Source: an uncultured Candidatus Melainabacteria bacterium (GTDB taxonomy: Bacteria; Cyanobacteriota; Vampirovibrionia; Gastranaerophilales; Gastranaerophilaceae). Taken from it: DNA of 64,000 bases. Where the stretch lies: contig CAKUZD010000003.1 in assembly GCA_934718275.1 (NCBI GenBank), positions 62,001 to 126,000 of the forward strand, written 5' to 3'. The notes under the pieces are model-generated. The model was given only the letters and a program-made list of their open reading frames with translations. It ran no database searches and had not been told where the DNA came from. Shown here piece by piece: positions 18,163 through 26,339 of the stretch; position 1 is the first letter of the stretch, and each line of letters opens with the position of its first letter. The position numbers and the translations under genes were made by a program.

Positions 18163-18198
18163 ATACTATAGTATATACTATAGTATATACTTTTTCAA
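18163..18198 (-). promoter_or_regulatory. Sigma gene promoter overlapped by tandem palindromes ATACTATAGTAT
   Basis: Two adjacent copies of the perfect 12-base palindrome ATACTATAGTAT lie at 18163-18174 and 18175-18186, followed by a partial third (ATAC). On the minus strand a TTGAAA -35 element (18193-18198) and a TATACT -10 element (18170-18175) are spaced by 17 bases, so the palindromes cover the promoter core. Confidence 0.55.
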
Positions 18199-18218
18199 GT
18201 CTTGTGTAAACTTTTATT

Positions 18219-18240
18219 AATTTCTTTAATTAAAGAAATT
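18219..18240. promoter_or_regulatory. 22-base perfect palindrome upstream of the thioredoxin-like gene
   Basis: AATTTCTTTAA followed directly by its reverse complement, without a loop. It lies upstream of a TATAAT box at 18256-18261, so operator function is more likely than termination. No adjacent regulator is obvious apart from the sigma factor. Confidence 0.4.
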
Positions 18241-18278
18241 GCGATTTGTTTGTAATATAATTAAGCATGGAGGGATAT

Positions 18279-18764
18279 ATGAAAAAGAAGTTATTAATCA
18301 TATTAGGGGTTTTGTTTGCATTGATTACGTCATCTTTAGTTGGAGTAGCTGTTACAACATCAATGAATGCTAATGCGCCAAAACATCCGTCTGAATATCA
18401 AATAGGAATTAGTTATGATGAGGCTTTACAATCTGATAAGCCAGTGCTTGTAGTATTTTATGTTGATTGGTGTGGGTATTGCTTAAAATTTATGCCAAAG
18501 TTTAAAATTTTAAGTGGAATATACAAAAACAAATACAATTTTGTAATGTTGAATGTAGAAGAAAGTGAATCTAATAAGGCTTTAGCTGAAGATGTCGGTA
18601 TTTCCGGTTTCCCAACTGTTTATATATTAGATCCAAAGTATGATAACAGAATTTTGATGTCAAATAGTTATTATCAAAATTTGAAAAAATTTAGGATAGA
18701 ACTTGATAGGTATCTTCGAATACGAGCACTTTTAGATAAAGCAACGGCTGAGGATAAAAAATAA
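18279..18764 (+). CDS. Membrane-anchored or secreted thioredoxin-like protein
   Basis: 161 residues from ATG 18279; GGAGG five bases upstream (18269-18273) decides this start over the ATG at 18267. An N-terminal hydrophobic segment (about residues 5-26) is a signal anchor or signal peptide, followed by a thioredoxin fold with the redox motif VDWCGYC and the conserved cis-proline GISGFPTVYILD. It probably acts in the periplasm as a thiol-disulfide oxidoreductase. No cytochrome-maturation genes are nearby, so the client is unknown. Confidence 0.88.
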   Translation: MKKKLLIILGVLFALITSSLVGVAVTTSMNANAPKHPSEYQIGISYDEALQSDKPVLVVFYVDWCGYCLKFMPKFKILSGIYKNKYNFVMLNVEESESNKALAEDVGISGFPTVYILDPKYDNRILMSNSYYQNLKKFRIELDRYLRIRALLDKATAEDKK

Positions 18765-18864
18765 GCAAAAAAAAAGACCTTGATAAGATTTTTTTTCAAG
18801 GCCTATCCGTTTAAATAAGAAGAGAGAGCTTTATATTTATATAAAGTATGCGAAAGTTAAAAAT

Positions 18865-18882
18865 TTGCCAAAATGGTGGCAA
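18865..18882 (+). other. Small hairpin in the folE2 leader
   Basis: TTGCCA pairs with TGGCAA around a six-base loop, 27 bases before the folE2 start. It is too small to match any riboswitch I can recognise. Confidence 0.25.
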
Positions 18883-18909
18883 TTTATTAAGAAATGTTAA
18901 TAGGTATTT

Positions 18910-19689
18910 ATGAAAGATATTCAAAACTTAAAAGATAATAGGAATGTAGATATTCAAAAAGTTGGTATTAAACATCTTGAGTTACCTTTGATTATTCAAA
19001 GAAAAAATAGCTCAAATCAGGTTGTTTGCGCAAAAGCGAAGGTAAATGTTTCTTTGCCGCGAGATTACAAGGGAACTCACATGTCAAGATTTGTCGAGGT
19101 TTTGTCAGAGTGGCAGCATAAAAATCTTTTGGGTGTCGATATAAAAGGTTGTTTAGAGAAAATTATTCATAACCTTGATGCACAAAGTGGTGAATTAGAA
19201 TTTAAATTTACTTACTTTTTGGACAAAAAGTCTCCGGTAAAAGGGATGGTTGCACCAATGAGCTATCACTGCTCTTTTGAAGGAAGAATTGAAAAAGGAG
19301 ATTATAAATTTATACTTGGTGTTGAGGTTCCGGTAACTACCCTATGTCCTTGTTCAAAAGAAATTTCCGATAACGGTGCTCATAACCAAAGAGCATTTAT
19401 AAAAGTGAAAGTATCTTATGATGAAAGCGAACAAATTTGGATTGAAGATTTAATTGAGTTGATAGAATCTTGCGCATCCTGTCCTGTATATCCGCTTTTA
19501 AAAAGAGAAGATGAAAAATATGTTACGGAAAAAGCTTGGGATAATCCAAAATTTGTAGAAGATATTTTGCGTGATGTTGTTGTGAAATTACGTAACCATC
19601 CTATAATTAATGAGTTTGAAGTGGAATGTGAAGCATTTGAAAGTATTCATAACCATTCCGCTTGGGCTTTTCAGCATGAAATTTGTTAA
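18910..19689 (+). CDS. folE2: GTP cyclohydrolase FolE2 (type IB)
   Basis: 259 residues of the metal-promiscuous GTP cyclohydrolase IB family, which makes 7,8-dihydroneopterin triphosphate from GTP for folate or queuosine synthesis. Landmarks: GTHMSRFVE, the catalytic-Cys segment TTLCPCSKEISDNGAHNQRAF, CASCPVYPLLKREDEKYVTE and the C-terminal SIHNHSAWAF. It is a single gene with its own terminator. folC of the same pathway is at 53376. Confidence 0.94.
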   Translation: MKDIQNLKDNRNVDIQKVGIKHLELPLIIQRKNSSNQVVCAKAKVNVSLPRDYKGTHMSRFVEVLSEWQHKNLLGVDIKGCLEKIIHNLDAQSGELEFKFTYFLDKKSPVKGMVAPMSYHCSFEGRIEKGDYKFILGVEVPVTTLCPCSKEISDNGAHNQRAFIKVKVSYDESEQIWIEDLIELIESCASCPVYPLLKREDEKYVTEKAWDNPKFVEDILRDVVVKLRNHPIINEFEVECEAFESIHNHSAWAFQHEIC

Positions 19690-19698
19690 TTTAAAATA

Positions 19699-19727
19699 AA
19701 AGAGCATACATTAAATGTACGCTCTTT
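19699..19727. terminator. Bidirectional terminator between folE2 and the M49-like gene
   Basis: AAAGAGC and TACATT pair with AATGTA and GCTCTTT, with one internal mismatch. The T-rich tail is better on the minus strand, so it mainly serves the metallopeptidase gene. Confidence 0.7.
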
Positions 19728-19746
19728 GGTTATATATTATAATAAA

Positions 19747-21471
19747 TTATTCATTCAACAATTTTTCTGCTAGTTCTGATTCTGTTTTCCCATTCAATGT
19801 TTTGTTGATTTTTTGTAATTTTTGAGCAATTAATTCCAAATTATCAGTCCAAACAAAGTTGTCAAGAACGTATCTTTCAGCTTTTTCAAATTTTCCATCA
19901 ATTTGAATTCGAATAATTTCGGATAACATTTCTTTGGCAATAGGAACAACTTTATCAATATTAACGTGAATTTTTCCGTCAATGATATCGTAAGCGCCAC
20001 GTTCTGAAAAATATTTATTTTGCATTACAGTTCTAACTCTGTGAGCTTGGCTCATTGTTGGTTTTGATTTCAAGAAATTGTCAGCAACAGTTGTAACAAT
20101 GATTTGTTTACGTTGTTCTTCTGTGTACATACCAAGTTCTGTCAATAGGTCAACAAAAGCCAATGATCCCATATCAGCCTTGTTTTCTTCAATAATATTT
20201 CTGTATTTACCTAAAGTCTCACAAGCTTTTTTAGGTCCAAGAGAATGGGCATTTTCATGTCCTATTGTAAACCAATGGTCAGCTTCATCAAGATAATATT
20301 TGTGTTGGTCTTTATCCAATATTGCATCAAGTCTTTCTTGAAGTTTTTTCATATCACTGATAAAACGGATTTGTCTGTGGTAAACATTCCTTCTGCCTCC
20401 ACCTATTGTAAGAGATAATTTGTCATCATTTGGCAGGTTTTCAGCCAATGTAATACCACCTCTGTATGCCCCTACATCTCCGCAAACTGCAACTAAGTCT
20501 ACGTCAACCATAGTTTGTTTTGTATCTTTATCAGGTGAAATATTTTGTTCGTATTCATCTGAGTAAGGCATATTTTTAGCAAGAGTAGGAAGGTATTGCT
20601 TTATTGCCATAAGCGCTTCTGTTCCCTTTTTATTTACAATACCGACTCTGCCGCCTAAAAAGTCTTTAGGAGTAGCTTTGATTTCGTGTTGTTCCAGTAG
20701 TTCAGATAATTCTTTGTTTTCTGCTATTGTTCCAGTCATTTCGTCTTCATAATTTTCTCGTGTAATAGTGAATTCAAGAGGAGTATCTTGTAAGGTAGCC
20801 CATTTTTTATCTGCATAAGCATCAAGCATTGGGTCAGCAGTGCGTAAAGCTTTTGATTGAAGTTTTAAGTATTCCGAGAAATCTGTATTGGTTGATGTTT
20901 CAGCGGCTTTATCTATTTCATCAGCCATTTTTGAAAAATCGTCTTTAAACTTGTCTATGTAATCAATTCCTACAAGTTCATCATTTTTCCTTTCAACAAC
21001 AGAGCGTTGAGTTAGTATTTTTTTTACTTCCTCAATTTTTCTTTCATTAATCATTTTTGTTAAAATAGAATGAAATTCTTCTTTTGACAAATCTTCAGGG
21101 TAAACCCCCTTTCCTAATTTTTCTGTTATACCTTTTGCAAGATTAATTTTATTTGACATCGTGTCAATTGCATTTATTCCTTTTTGAGCATCAAATAGGA
21201 TTTTTGTTAACTCAGCTTGTTTGTTTCCTTTTTTTATTTCTTCTTCCAAAAAAGCTTTAAAATCAAGATTGTGGTGACAATCAATTTGCATATTAATTTT
21301 TTCAAGAATATATGCAGCTTTCACTAAATGTTTAAGAGTTTCTTTATCTCCGGTTGCAAGCTCCAAATATTCCGGAGCATCACATTTTAACATTTTTTTT
21401 GTCATTAAATGTTCTTTGTCTGTACGCATTTCGAGTTCTTCCATTGGAAGGTTAAATTCAAATTGTTTCAT
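19747..21471 (-). CDS. M49-like (dipeptidyl-peptidase III-related) zinc metallopeptidase
   Basis: 574 residues from the ATG whose codon ends at 21471, preceded by AAAGGAG; an upstream reading adds 11 residues without a ribosome-binding site. A zinc site is visible: G-HENAH (H405, E406, H409) followed 20 residues later by EENKAD (E429), which matches the distal ligand motif of M49-type enzymes. Classical DPP III has HELLGH with one extra residue, so this belongs to the related bacterial branch with a plain HExxH. No signal peptide, so a cytosolic peptidase is expected. Substrate unknown. Confidence 0.7.
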   Translation of the reverse strand: MKQFEFNLPMEELEMRTDKEHLMTKKMLKCDAPEYLELATGDKETLKHLVKAAYILEKINMQIDCHHNLDFKAFLEEEIKKGNKQAELTKILFDAQKGINAIDTMSNKINLAKGITEKLGKGVYPEDLSKEEFHSILTKMINERKIEEVKKILTQRSVVERKNDELVGIDYIDKFKDDFSKMADEIDKAAETSTNTDFSEYLKLQSKALRTADPMLDAYADKKWATLQDTPLEFTITRENYEDEMTGTIAENKELSELLEQHEIKATPKDFLGGRVGIVNKKGTEALMAIKQYLPTLAKNMPYSDEYEQNISPDKDTKQTMVDVDLVAVCGDVGAYRGGITLAENLPNDDKLSLTIGGGRRNVYHRQIRFISDMKKLQERLDAILDKDQHKYYLDEADHWFTIGHENAHSLGPKKACETLGKYRNIIEENKADMGSLAFVDLLTELGMYTEEQRKQIIVTTVADNFLKSKPTMSQAHRVRTVMQNKYFSERGAYDIIDGKIHVNIDKVVPIAKEMLSEIIRIQIDGKFEKAERYVLDNFVWTDNLELIAQKLQKINKTLNGKTESELAEKLLNE

Positions 21472-21543
21472 AAAAAATTCTCCTTTTGTCGAAAATTGTA
21501 CCATATATTATACTTTTTGGGTTAAACCAAATAGACGAAAAAT

Positions 21544-22014
21544 TTATTTATGATATGTTTCACCTTTTATGATTTTAAATGCTCTATAAATTTGTTCAAT
21601 TAAAATTAATCTTGCGAATTGATGTAAAAAAGTCATTTTAGACATACTCATTTTTAGGTTTGCCCTATTAGACACGATTGGGGAAATTCCGCATGATGAG
21701 CCAATGATAAAAATTATTTCACTTGTTCCATCATAAGTCAAGTTTTCTATTTTTTTTGCAAATTCTTCTGATGAAAACATTTTTCCATTGATTTCCATTG
21801 TAATTACATAAGATTGCGGTTTGATATGTGAAAGAATTTTTTCTCCCTCTTGTTCAAGAATTTTTGCAGTTAAATTTTCATCTTTAATTTCAATTGGAGA
21901 TAATTCTAATACTTCTACCGAGGCATAGGGAGTAAGGCGTTTAAGAAATTCGTCAATTCCTTCTTTAAGAAATTTTTCTTTTATTTTTCCAAGTGCAATT
22001 ATTTTTATGTTCAT
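21544..22014 (-). CDS. rlmH: 23S rRNA (pseudouridine1915-N3)-methyltransferase RlmH
   Basis: 156 residues of the SPOUT family: MNIKIIALGKIKEKFLKEGIDEF at the start, FIIGSSCGISP as the knot loop and FLHQFARLILIEQIYRAFKIIKGETYHK at the end, the last being near-invariant in RlmH. It methylates pseudouridine 1915 of 23S rRNA on the intact ribosome. It precedes the M49-like gene on the same strand after a 70-base gap. Confidence 0.95.
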   Translation of the reverse strand: MNIKIIALGKIKEKFLKEGIDEFLKRLTPYASVEVLELSPIEIKDENLTAKILEQEGEKILSHIKPQSYVITMEINGKMFSSEEFAKKIENLTYDGTSEIIFIIGSSCGISPIVSNRANLKMSMSKMTFLHQFARLILIEQIYRAFKIIKGETYHK

Positions 22015-22031
22015 TTTTTTTCAGTTTTCTT

Positions 22032-22880
22032 TTATTTGGCGATATAAACAGTTTGGGAAGGGAAAGCGAATTCAATTCCTTCAGCTCTGAACTGTTTAAT
22101 TATTTCAAACAGTATTTCTCCACGCACTTTTTCCAATGTAATTATTGAAGATGTTTTTATGTACCCGAATAATTTAATATTAATCGAGCTGTTATCTAGT
22201 GCGTCAATATTAACCCTAAAGTCTTGTGTAACGTCATGGCGAGATTTCATGACGGATTTAATTATATTTATTGCTTTTTCCAAATTTTTTTCACTTGTAT
22301 CATAAGTTAAACCAAAAATAACCTGAATTTTTCGTTTTTTTGCTCTTGATACATTTTCAACGATGTTAGAATCTATAATGCTATTTGGAATAGTGACCAT
22401 AAAATTGTCCGGAGTTCTGACTTTTGTTGAATGTAAAGTAATATTTTCAACATATCCTTCAACATTGTTAACTTTTATATAATCTCCAATTTTAAAAACT
22501 TTGTCAGTTAAAATCGCAAGAGTACCGAACATGGATGCAATTGTTTGTTGAGCTGCAAAACCAACAGCTAATCCTGTAATTCCAAAGCCTGCAATTAGGG
22601 AAGTCAAAGAATATCCTTGACTTTGCAGAAATGATGCCGTAATAAAGAAGAATACCAAAATCTTTATTACTCTTTCCAATATCGGGAAAATGTGTAAAAG
22701 TGTCGAAGAATTTTCTGTTGTTAAAAATTTATTTTTTAATTTCCCAATGAATACGTCAGTAAGTTTAAAAAGAACTGAAATAATTACAATGTTAATAATT
22801 ATTCCAAGAAACATGCTTATTTTGAAAGTAGAAAAAACTTTATTAATATTATCCGCGTTAACCGCCATTTGCTCTAGCAT
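22032..22880 (-). CDS. Small-conductance mechanosensitive channel, MscS family
   Basis: 282 residues with three predicted membrane segments and a conserved pore-lining/beta region: AGFGITGLAVGFAAQQTIASMFGTLAILTDKVFKIGDYI, then VEGYVENITLHSTKVRT and PNS. It relieves turgor on osmotic downshock in the inner membrane. It runs in the same direction as rlmH and is 17 bases from it. The N-terminus is short compared with MscK-like members, so it is MscS/YnaI size. Confidence 0.92.
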   Translation of the reverse strand: MLEQMAVNADNINKVFSTFKISMFLGIIINIVIISVLFKLTDVFIGKLKNKFLTTENSSTLLHIFPILERVIKILVFFFITASFLQSQGYSLTSLIAGFGITGLAVGFAAQQTIASMFGTLAILTDKVFKIGDYIKVNNVEGYVENITLHSTKVRTPDNFMVTIPNSIIDSNIVENVSRAKKRKIQVIFGLTYDTSEKNLEKAINIIKSVMKSRHDVTQDFRVNIDALDNSSINIKLFGYIKTSSIITLEKVRGEILFEIIKQFRAEGIEFAFPSQTVYIAK

Positions 22881-22912
22881 AGTTTTATATCCCTAAATTT
22901 TGCACTAAAAAA

Positions 22913-22984
22913 GCGGAAGACGAGACTCGAACTCGCAACAGCCTGCTTGGAAGGCAGGTACTCTAGCCATTGAGTTACTTCCGC
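22913..22984 (-). tRNA. tRNA-Gly (anticodon UCC)
   Basis: The minus strand folds into a complete cloverleaf: acceptor GCGGAAG with CTTCCGC, D-arm ACTC/GAGT, anticodon stem CCTGC/GCAGG with loop CTTCCAA (anticodon TCC), T-arm GCGAG-TTCGAGT-CTCGT. CCA is not encoded; a T run follows directly. Confidence 0.95.
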
Positions 22985-22992
22985 ATAACTCT

Positions 22993-23020
22993 ACTATAAT
23001 ATAAAAAAAAAATATTGCAA
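22993..23020 (-). promoter_or_regulatory. Promoter of tRNA-Gly
   Basis: On the minus strand TTGCAA (23015-23020) and TATAGT (22993-22998) are spaced by 16 bases and end 8 bases before the mature tRNA. Confidence 0.55.
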
Positions 23021-23135
23021 TAGCTAAAATAAAAAACTAGTTCTTTAGGATTAGTTCTAATTTGTTATAAGTTTTTAATAAAAGTTATTCTAAAGAGTGG
23101 TGAAAAACGTATTAAAAAACGGTATTATGTAAATG

Positions 23136-23306
23136 TAAGCTTGTTATATCCAGACACTTATTCGGGGTTGCGACAAGATTTTTTCTTTAGCGGTTTGGTT
23201 TAAAATGTAACAGGCTTATTCTCTAAGATATACTATGTACAAATTTTTCATAAACAGACTCTATGTTTGATATGCATGCCTGCTCCCCCCGAGCAGGTCT
23301 TTTTAT
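23136..23306 (+). ncRNA. Candidate small RNA (possibly 6S-like)
   Basis: The 405-base gap between tRNA-Gly and the parvulin gene has no good reading frame but has RNA features. A TATTAT box at 23123-23128 would start transcription near 23136. AAGCTTGTTA (23137-23146) pairs with TAACAGGCTT (23208-23217) in a 10-pair stem with one G-U. The region ends with a strong terminator at 23279-23305. The implied transcript is about 170 bases, the size of 6S RNA, but I cannot confirm the central bubble. No SRP, RNase P or tmRNA signature is present. It could also be a long leader of the downstream gene. Confidence 0.45.
23279..23305 (+). terminator. Rho-independent terminator of the candidate small RNA
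   Basis: CCTGCTC pairs with GAGCAGG around a five-C loop, followed by TCTTTTTATT. It lies 85 bases upstream of the parvulin start, so it ends a transcript that precedes that gene. Confidence 0.85.
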
Positions 23307-23389
23307 TGGTAATTTTTGTGAATAGTAAATTTTTATGTTATTATTTTTAAGACAGTGAGACTAAAATTTTTAAATAAAAAGGAGATAAT

Positions 23390-23683
23390 ATGTTAAAAGA
23401 AGTTCGAGCAAGTCACATTTTAGTGAAAACAGAAGAAGAAGCTAATAAGCTTCGTTCAGATATAAATGATGGAAAAATTTCTTTTGAGGAAGCTGCAAGA
23501 CAAGTTTCTTTGTGTCCGTCAGGTCATGAAGGTGGAGATTTGGGCTTTTTTAAAAGAGGAGTTATGGTAAAACCATTTGAAGATGCAAGTTTTTCACTAA
23601 AAGAAGTTGGTGAGATTTCAAATCCTGTTGAAACTCAATTTGGTTGGCATTTAATTCAACTTACAGGCATGATTGATGAATAA
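23390..23683 (+). CDS. Parvulin-type peptidyl-prolyl isomerase
   Basis: 97 residues, a single PPIC/parvulin domain: VRASHILVKTEEEA, LCPSGHEGGDLGFFKRG, VKPFEDASFSL and TQFGWHLIQL. There is no signal peptide, so a cytosolic folding helper of the E. coli PpiC type is likely. AAAGGAG precedes the ATG. Its stop overlaps the start of the aminopeptidase gene by 8 bases, an unusual pairing of proline isomerase and proline-directed peptidase that may be functional. Confidence 0.93.
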   Translation: MLKEVRASHILVKTEEEANKLRSDINDGKISFEEAARQVSLCPSGHEGGDLGFFKRGVMVKPFEDASFSLKEVGEISNPVETQFGWHLIQLTGMIDE

Positions 23684-25238
23684 TGCAGTAGACATAGTTA
23701 GAAAATTTATGAATGAGCAGGGATTAAACTACCTGCTCGTTAATTCTACAAATAAATATTTAGAGGAGTATACTTCGTTAGAAGAAAATTCTCGTTATTT
23801 TTTAACCGGTTTTTCGGGGTCTGCCGGAGATGTTTTGGTCACACCAAATAAAATTTTGTTATTTGTTGATGGTAGATACCATATTCAAGCAGATTTGGAG
23901 GTTAACCATGAACTTGTAACGGTTGTTAAATTACAAACGGGACAGGTATTTTTGGATGAGTTGGCGAAAAAAATTCCTGCAAATGAAATATTGGGGCTGT
24001 TTGCAAAGAAAAATTCTCAGAAAAGACTTGAGTATTTGCAAAAGCAAGGTGTTCAGTTAAGGTTATTGAACATTGATCCGTTGGATAAACAGTCAAAAAG
24101 ACCTGAAGCAAATATTGTTAAAGTTGAGGGTGTTCTGGTTGAAGATAAGATAAAGGACTTAGATTACGATGGAGCAGTTTTAATAACTAATTTGGAAGAA
24201 GTTTCTTATTTGTTTAATTTAAGGGATTTTTCCGAAAATTATTCATCCAAAATTAGAGGTAAAGCTGTAATTTTAGCTGGTAGAGCTCGTTTGCTTGATG
24301 ATATTGATGATTTTGCAGAAAGTTATAATGGGAAAATTTTTGTAGATAAGTCTACGATAAATGCTTATGATTACAATTTGATTGGTGATAAAGTTCGAGT
24401 TTTGGATGACAGTCCGATAAAGTTGATGAAGTCAGTAAAAACAAATGAAGAAATTGCTCACTATATAGACGCTTTTAGACGGACAGATTTGGCTGTTAAG
24501 GCGATTAGAGAATATATTGAGAATACTGATAATATTTCTGAATACGACATTTCCGAACAATTGGAAAAAGAGTTTAAAAAGTTTGGAGCAAAGAGTTTAA
24601 GCTTTAAATCTATTGTTGCAAAAGATAAAAACTCCGCTTTGGCGCATTATTCAAAATGTTCTAAAGACGAAATATTACATGAAGGAAGTCTTGTTTTGAT
24701 AGATTGTGGTGCGTACTACGAGCAAGGTCTTGCAACGGATATTACCAGAGTATTTGTTAAAGGTACTCCTTCAGAACTTCAAAAGAAGGTTTATACAACT
24801 GTTTTGAAAATGTTTTTGAATGCTTATAATTATAAGCCTACTTCTCAAGGTAGTTCTCTTGGGCAAGGAGCGAGAGAACAATTTATCGGTTACAATATTG
24901 ATAATTTAGCTCGAAAAATTTATTCAGAAAATGAAATAGAAGGATTTGTTTTTAATCATGGCTTGGGACATGGTATCGGAATCAGCGTGCATGAATACCC
25001 GCCCAATTTAAGTAAAAATGAAATGGCTAAAACTGAGATTAAAGACAATATGTGCTTTACAATTGAACCGGGACTTTATAATGAAAATTATTTCGGAGTA
25101 AGGTTGGAAAATTCTTGTTATATGAAAGATGGAAAAATAACATCTTTTGTGCACATGAATTATGAGAAAAAACTGATTGATTTTTCTATGCTAAATGAAA
25201 AAGAAAAAGAATGGTTAAAAGAATTTGAGGTAATTTAA
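23676..25238 (+). CDS. pepP: M24 family Xaa-Pro aminopeptidase
   Basis: 520 residues from ATG 23676, which overlaps the parvulin gene by 8 bases. It has two creatinase-type N-terminal domains, then the pita-bread catalytic domain with the metal ligands in LIDCGAYYEQGLATDITR, NHGLGHGIGISVHEYPP and CFTIEPGLYN...GVRLEN. It removes N-terminal residues before proline and resembles eukaryotic-type APP1 more than short E. coli PepP in having three domains. Cytosolic. Confidence 0.9.
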   Translation: MNNAVDIVRKFMNEQGLNYLLVNSTNKYLEEYTSLEENSRYFLTGFSGSAGDVLVTPNKILLFVDGRYHIQADLEVNHELVTVVKLQTGQVFLDELAKKIPANEILGLFAKKNSQKRLEYLQKQGVQLRLLNIDPLDKQSKRPEANIVKVEGVLVEDKIKDLDYDGAVLITNLEEVSYLFNLRDFSENYSSKIRGKAVILAGRARLLDDIDDFAESYNGKIFVDKSTINAYDYNLIGDKVRVLDDSPIKLMKSVKTNEEIAHYIDAFRRTDLAVKAIREYIENTDNISEYDISEQLEKEFKKFGAKSLSFKSIVAKDKNSALAHYSKCSKDEILHEGSLVLIDCGAYYEQGLATDITRVFVKGTPSELQKKVYTTVLKMFLNAYNYKPTSQGSSLGQGAREQFIGYNIDNLARKIYSENEIEGFVFNHGLGHGIGISVHEYPPNLSKNEMAKTEIKDNMCFTIEPGLYNENYFGVRLENSCYMKDGKITSFVHMNYEKKLIDFSMLNEKEKEWLKEFEVI

Positions 25239-25991
25239 GTGCAAGAAATTACGAGTGTAAGTAACAATTTGGTAAAAGAAACAGTTAAACTTCAACAAAA
25301 AAAATATAGGGATAAAGAAAACAAGTTTTTGTTAGAAGGGCGCAAATGTGTAGAAGAAGCTTTTGATGCCGGATTAGAACTTGAAAACGTTTTTGTGCTG
25401 AAAGAAAAAGCGGAACATTATAGTTTTTTGAAAGACAAATTGATTTTGACCAATGATGTGGTGTTGAAAAAAATTGCAACAACAGATTCAGCTCCGGAGA
25501 TTGTAGCAGTTGCTCATAAAAAAAATTACTCCATTAAAGATTTGAAAAATTCTAAAAAAGTTGTTCTGTTGGAAAATATTAAAGATTTAGGGAATTTGGG
25601 TACAATTTTAAGGACTTCAGTTGCTTTTGGGGCGGATGCGGTCGTATTGTACGGAAAGGAATGTGCAGATTTATATAATTCAAAGTGTGTGCGCTCTGCT
25701 GTCGGAAATTTATGGAAAATCCCTGTTGTTTATATTGCAGAATTAAGTGAATTAAAAATGATTTTTGAAAAATATGAAAGAATAGCAACACTTCCCAAAT
25801 CTATAAATTTTTTAAAAAGATGTAAAATTCATGGTAATGTTCTTGTTATGTTTGGCTCGGAAGCAGATGGACTTTCTGATGAATTGATTGATTTTTCAAA
25901 TAAATCAGTAAAAATAGAGATGGCAACCAATGTTGAATCATTAAATCTGTCTGTATCGTGTGCTGTTGTTTTGTATGAATTGTTTGTTTAA
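25239..25991 (+). CDS. TrmH/SpoU-family RNA 2'-O-methyltransferase
   Basis: 250 residues. The GTG start directly follows the previous stop. A substrate-binding N-domain (YRDKENKFLLEGRKCVEEA) precedes a SPOUT knot with LLENIKDLGNLGTILRTSVAFGAD, VRSAVGNLWKIPV, MFGSEADGLSDE and VESLNLSVSCAVVLYE. The target is rRNA or tRNA ribose; which one cannot be decided. Confidence 0.92.
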   Translation: MQEITSVSNNLVKETVKLQQKKYRDKENKFLLEGRKCVEEAFDAGLELENVFVLKEKAEHYSFLKDKLILTNDVVLKKIATTDSAPEIVAVAHKKNYSIKDLKNSKKVVLLENIKDLGNLGTILRTSVAFGADAVVLYGKECADLYNSKCVRSAVGNLWKIPVVYIAELSELKMIFEKYERIATLPKSINFLKRCKIHGNVLVMFGSEADGLSDELIDFSNKSVKIEMATNVESLNLSVSCAVVLYELFV

Positions 25992-25993
25992 AA

Positions 25994-26203
25994 TTAGACT
26001 GTTTTTTCAAAATTAATTTTATAACCAAGACAACTAACAAGCATCTCTGCTTCATTATACTTCATTGTTTCATTTTGTAATTTTCGAGACAAACTATCTA
26101 CAGTATACTGTTTACCTGTTGAATTTGTGGCAATTTTAGCTAACTCTGTTAAAGTCATATTTTCCTGTAATAATAAAGTTTTAATGCATGTTCTAACTGA
26201 CAT
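25994..26203 (-). CDS. Small HTH-type protein paired with a pseudopilin
   Basis: 69 residues: CIKTLLLQENMTLTELAKIATNSTGKQYTVDSLSRKLQNETMKYNEAEMLVSCLGYKINF. The LTELA...SLSRKL...EAEMLVSCLGY pattern fits a compact helix-turn-helix regulator. It diverges from the pseudopilin at 26340, the same arrangement as the HTH/pseudopilin pair at 9.7-10.8 kb although the two HTH proteins are not close relatives. A role in controlling the pilin is inferred from this arrangement. Confidence 0.65.
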   Translation of the reverse strand: MSVRTCIKTLLLQENMTLTELAKIATNSTGKQYTVDSLSRKLQNETMKYNEAEMLVSCLGYKINFEKTV

Positions 26204-26243
26204 AATACCTCTATGTGCAATTATATCTTTTAATTGGTTATAA

Positions 26244-26291
26244 TTGACAATTTTTTGGGTATTTGTTATATTGTTAGTAATTAATTACTAA
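26244..26291 (+). promoter_or_regulatory. Pseudopilin promoter with operator palindrome
   Basis: A near-consensus promoter, TTGACA (26244-26249), 17 bases, TATATT (26267-26272), is followed by the perfect 18-base palindrome TTAGTAATTAATTACTAA (26274-26291). The palindrome would cover the transcription start, an ideal repressor site for the divergent HTH protein. Confidence 0.65.
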
Positions 26292-26339
26292 TAATATTCA
26301 AAAATTACTATAAATTTGAAACATTTGAGAGGAGCTGTT

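Noticed and set aside
18772..18808. Terminator after the thioredoxin-like gene
   Set aside because: A weak stem exists (ACCTTG/CAAGGC) but the T run is inside the loop, not after the stem, so it is not a standard terminator.
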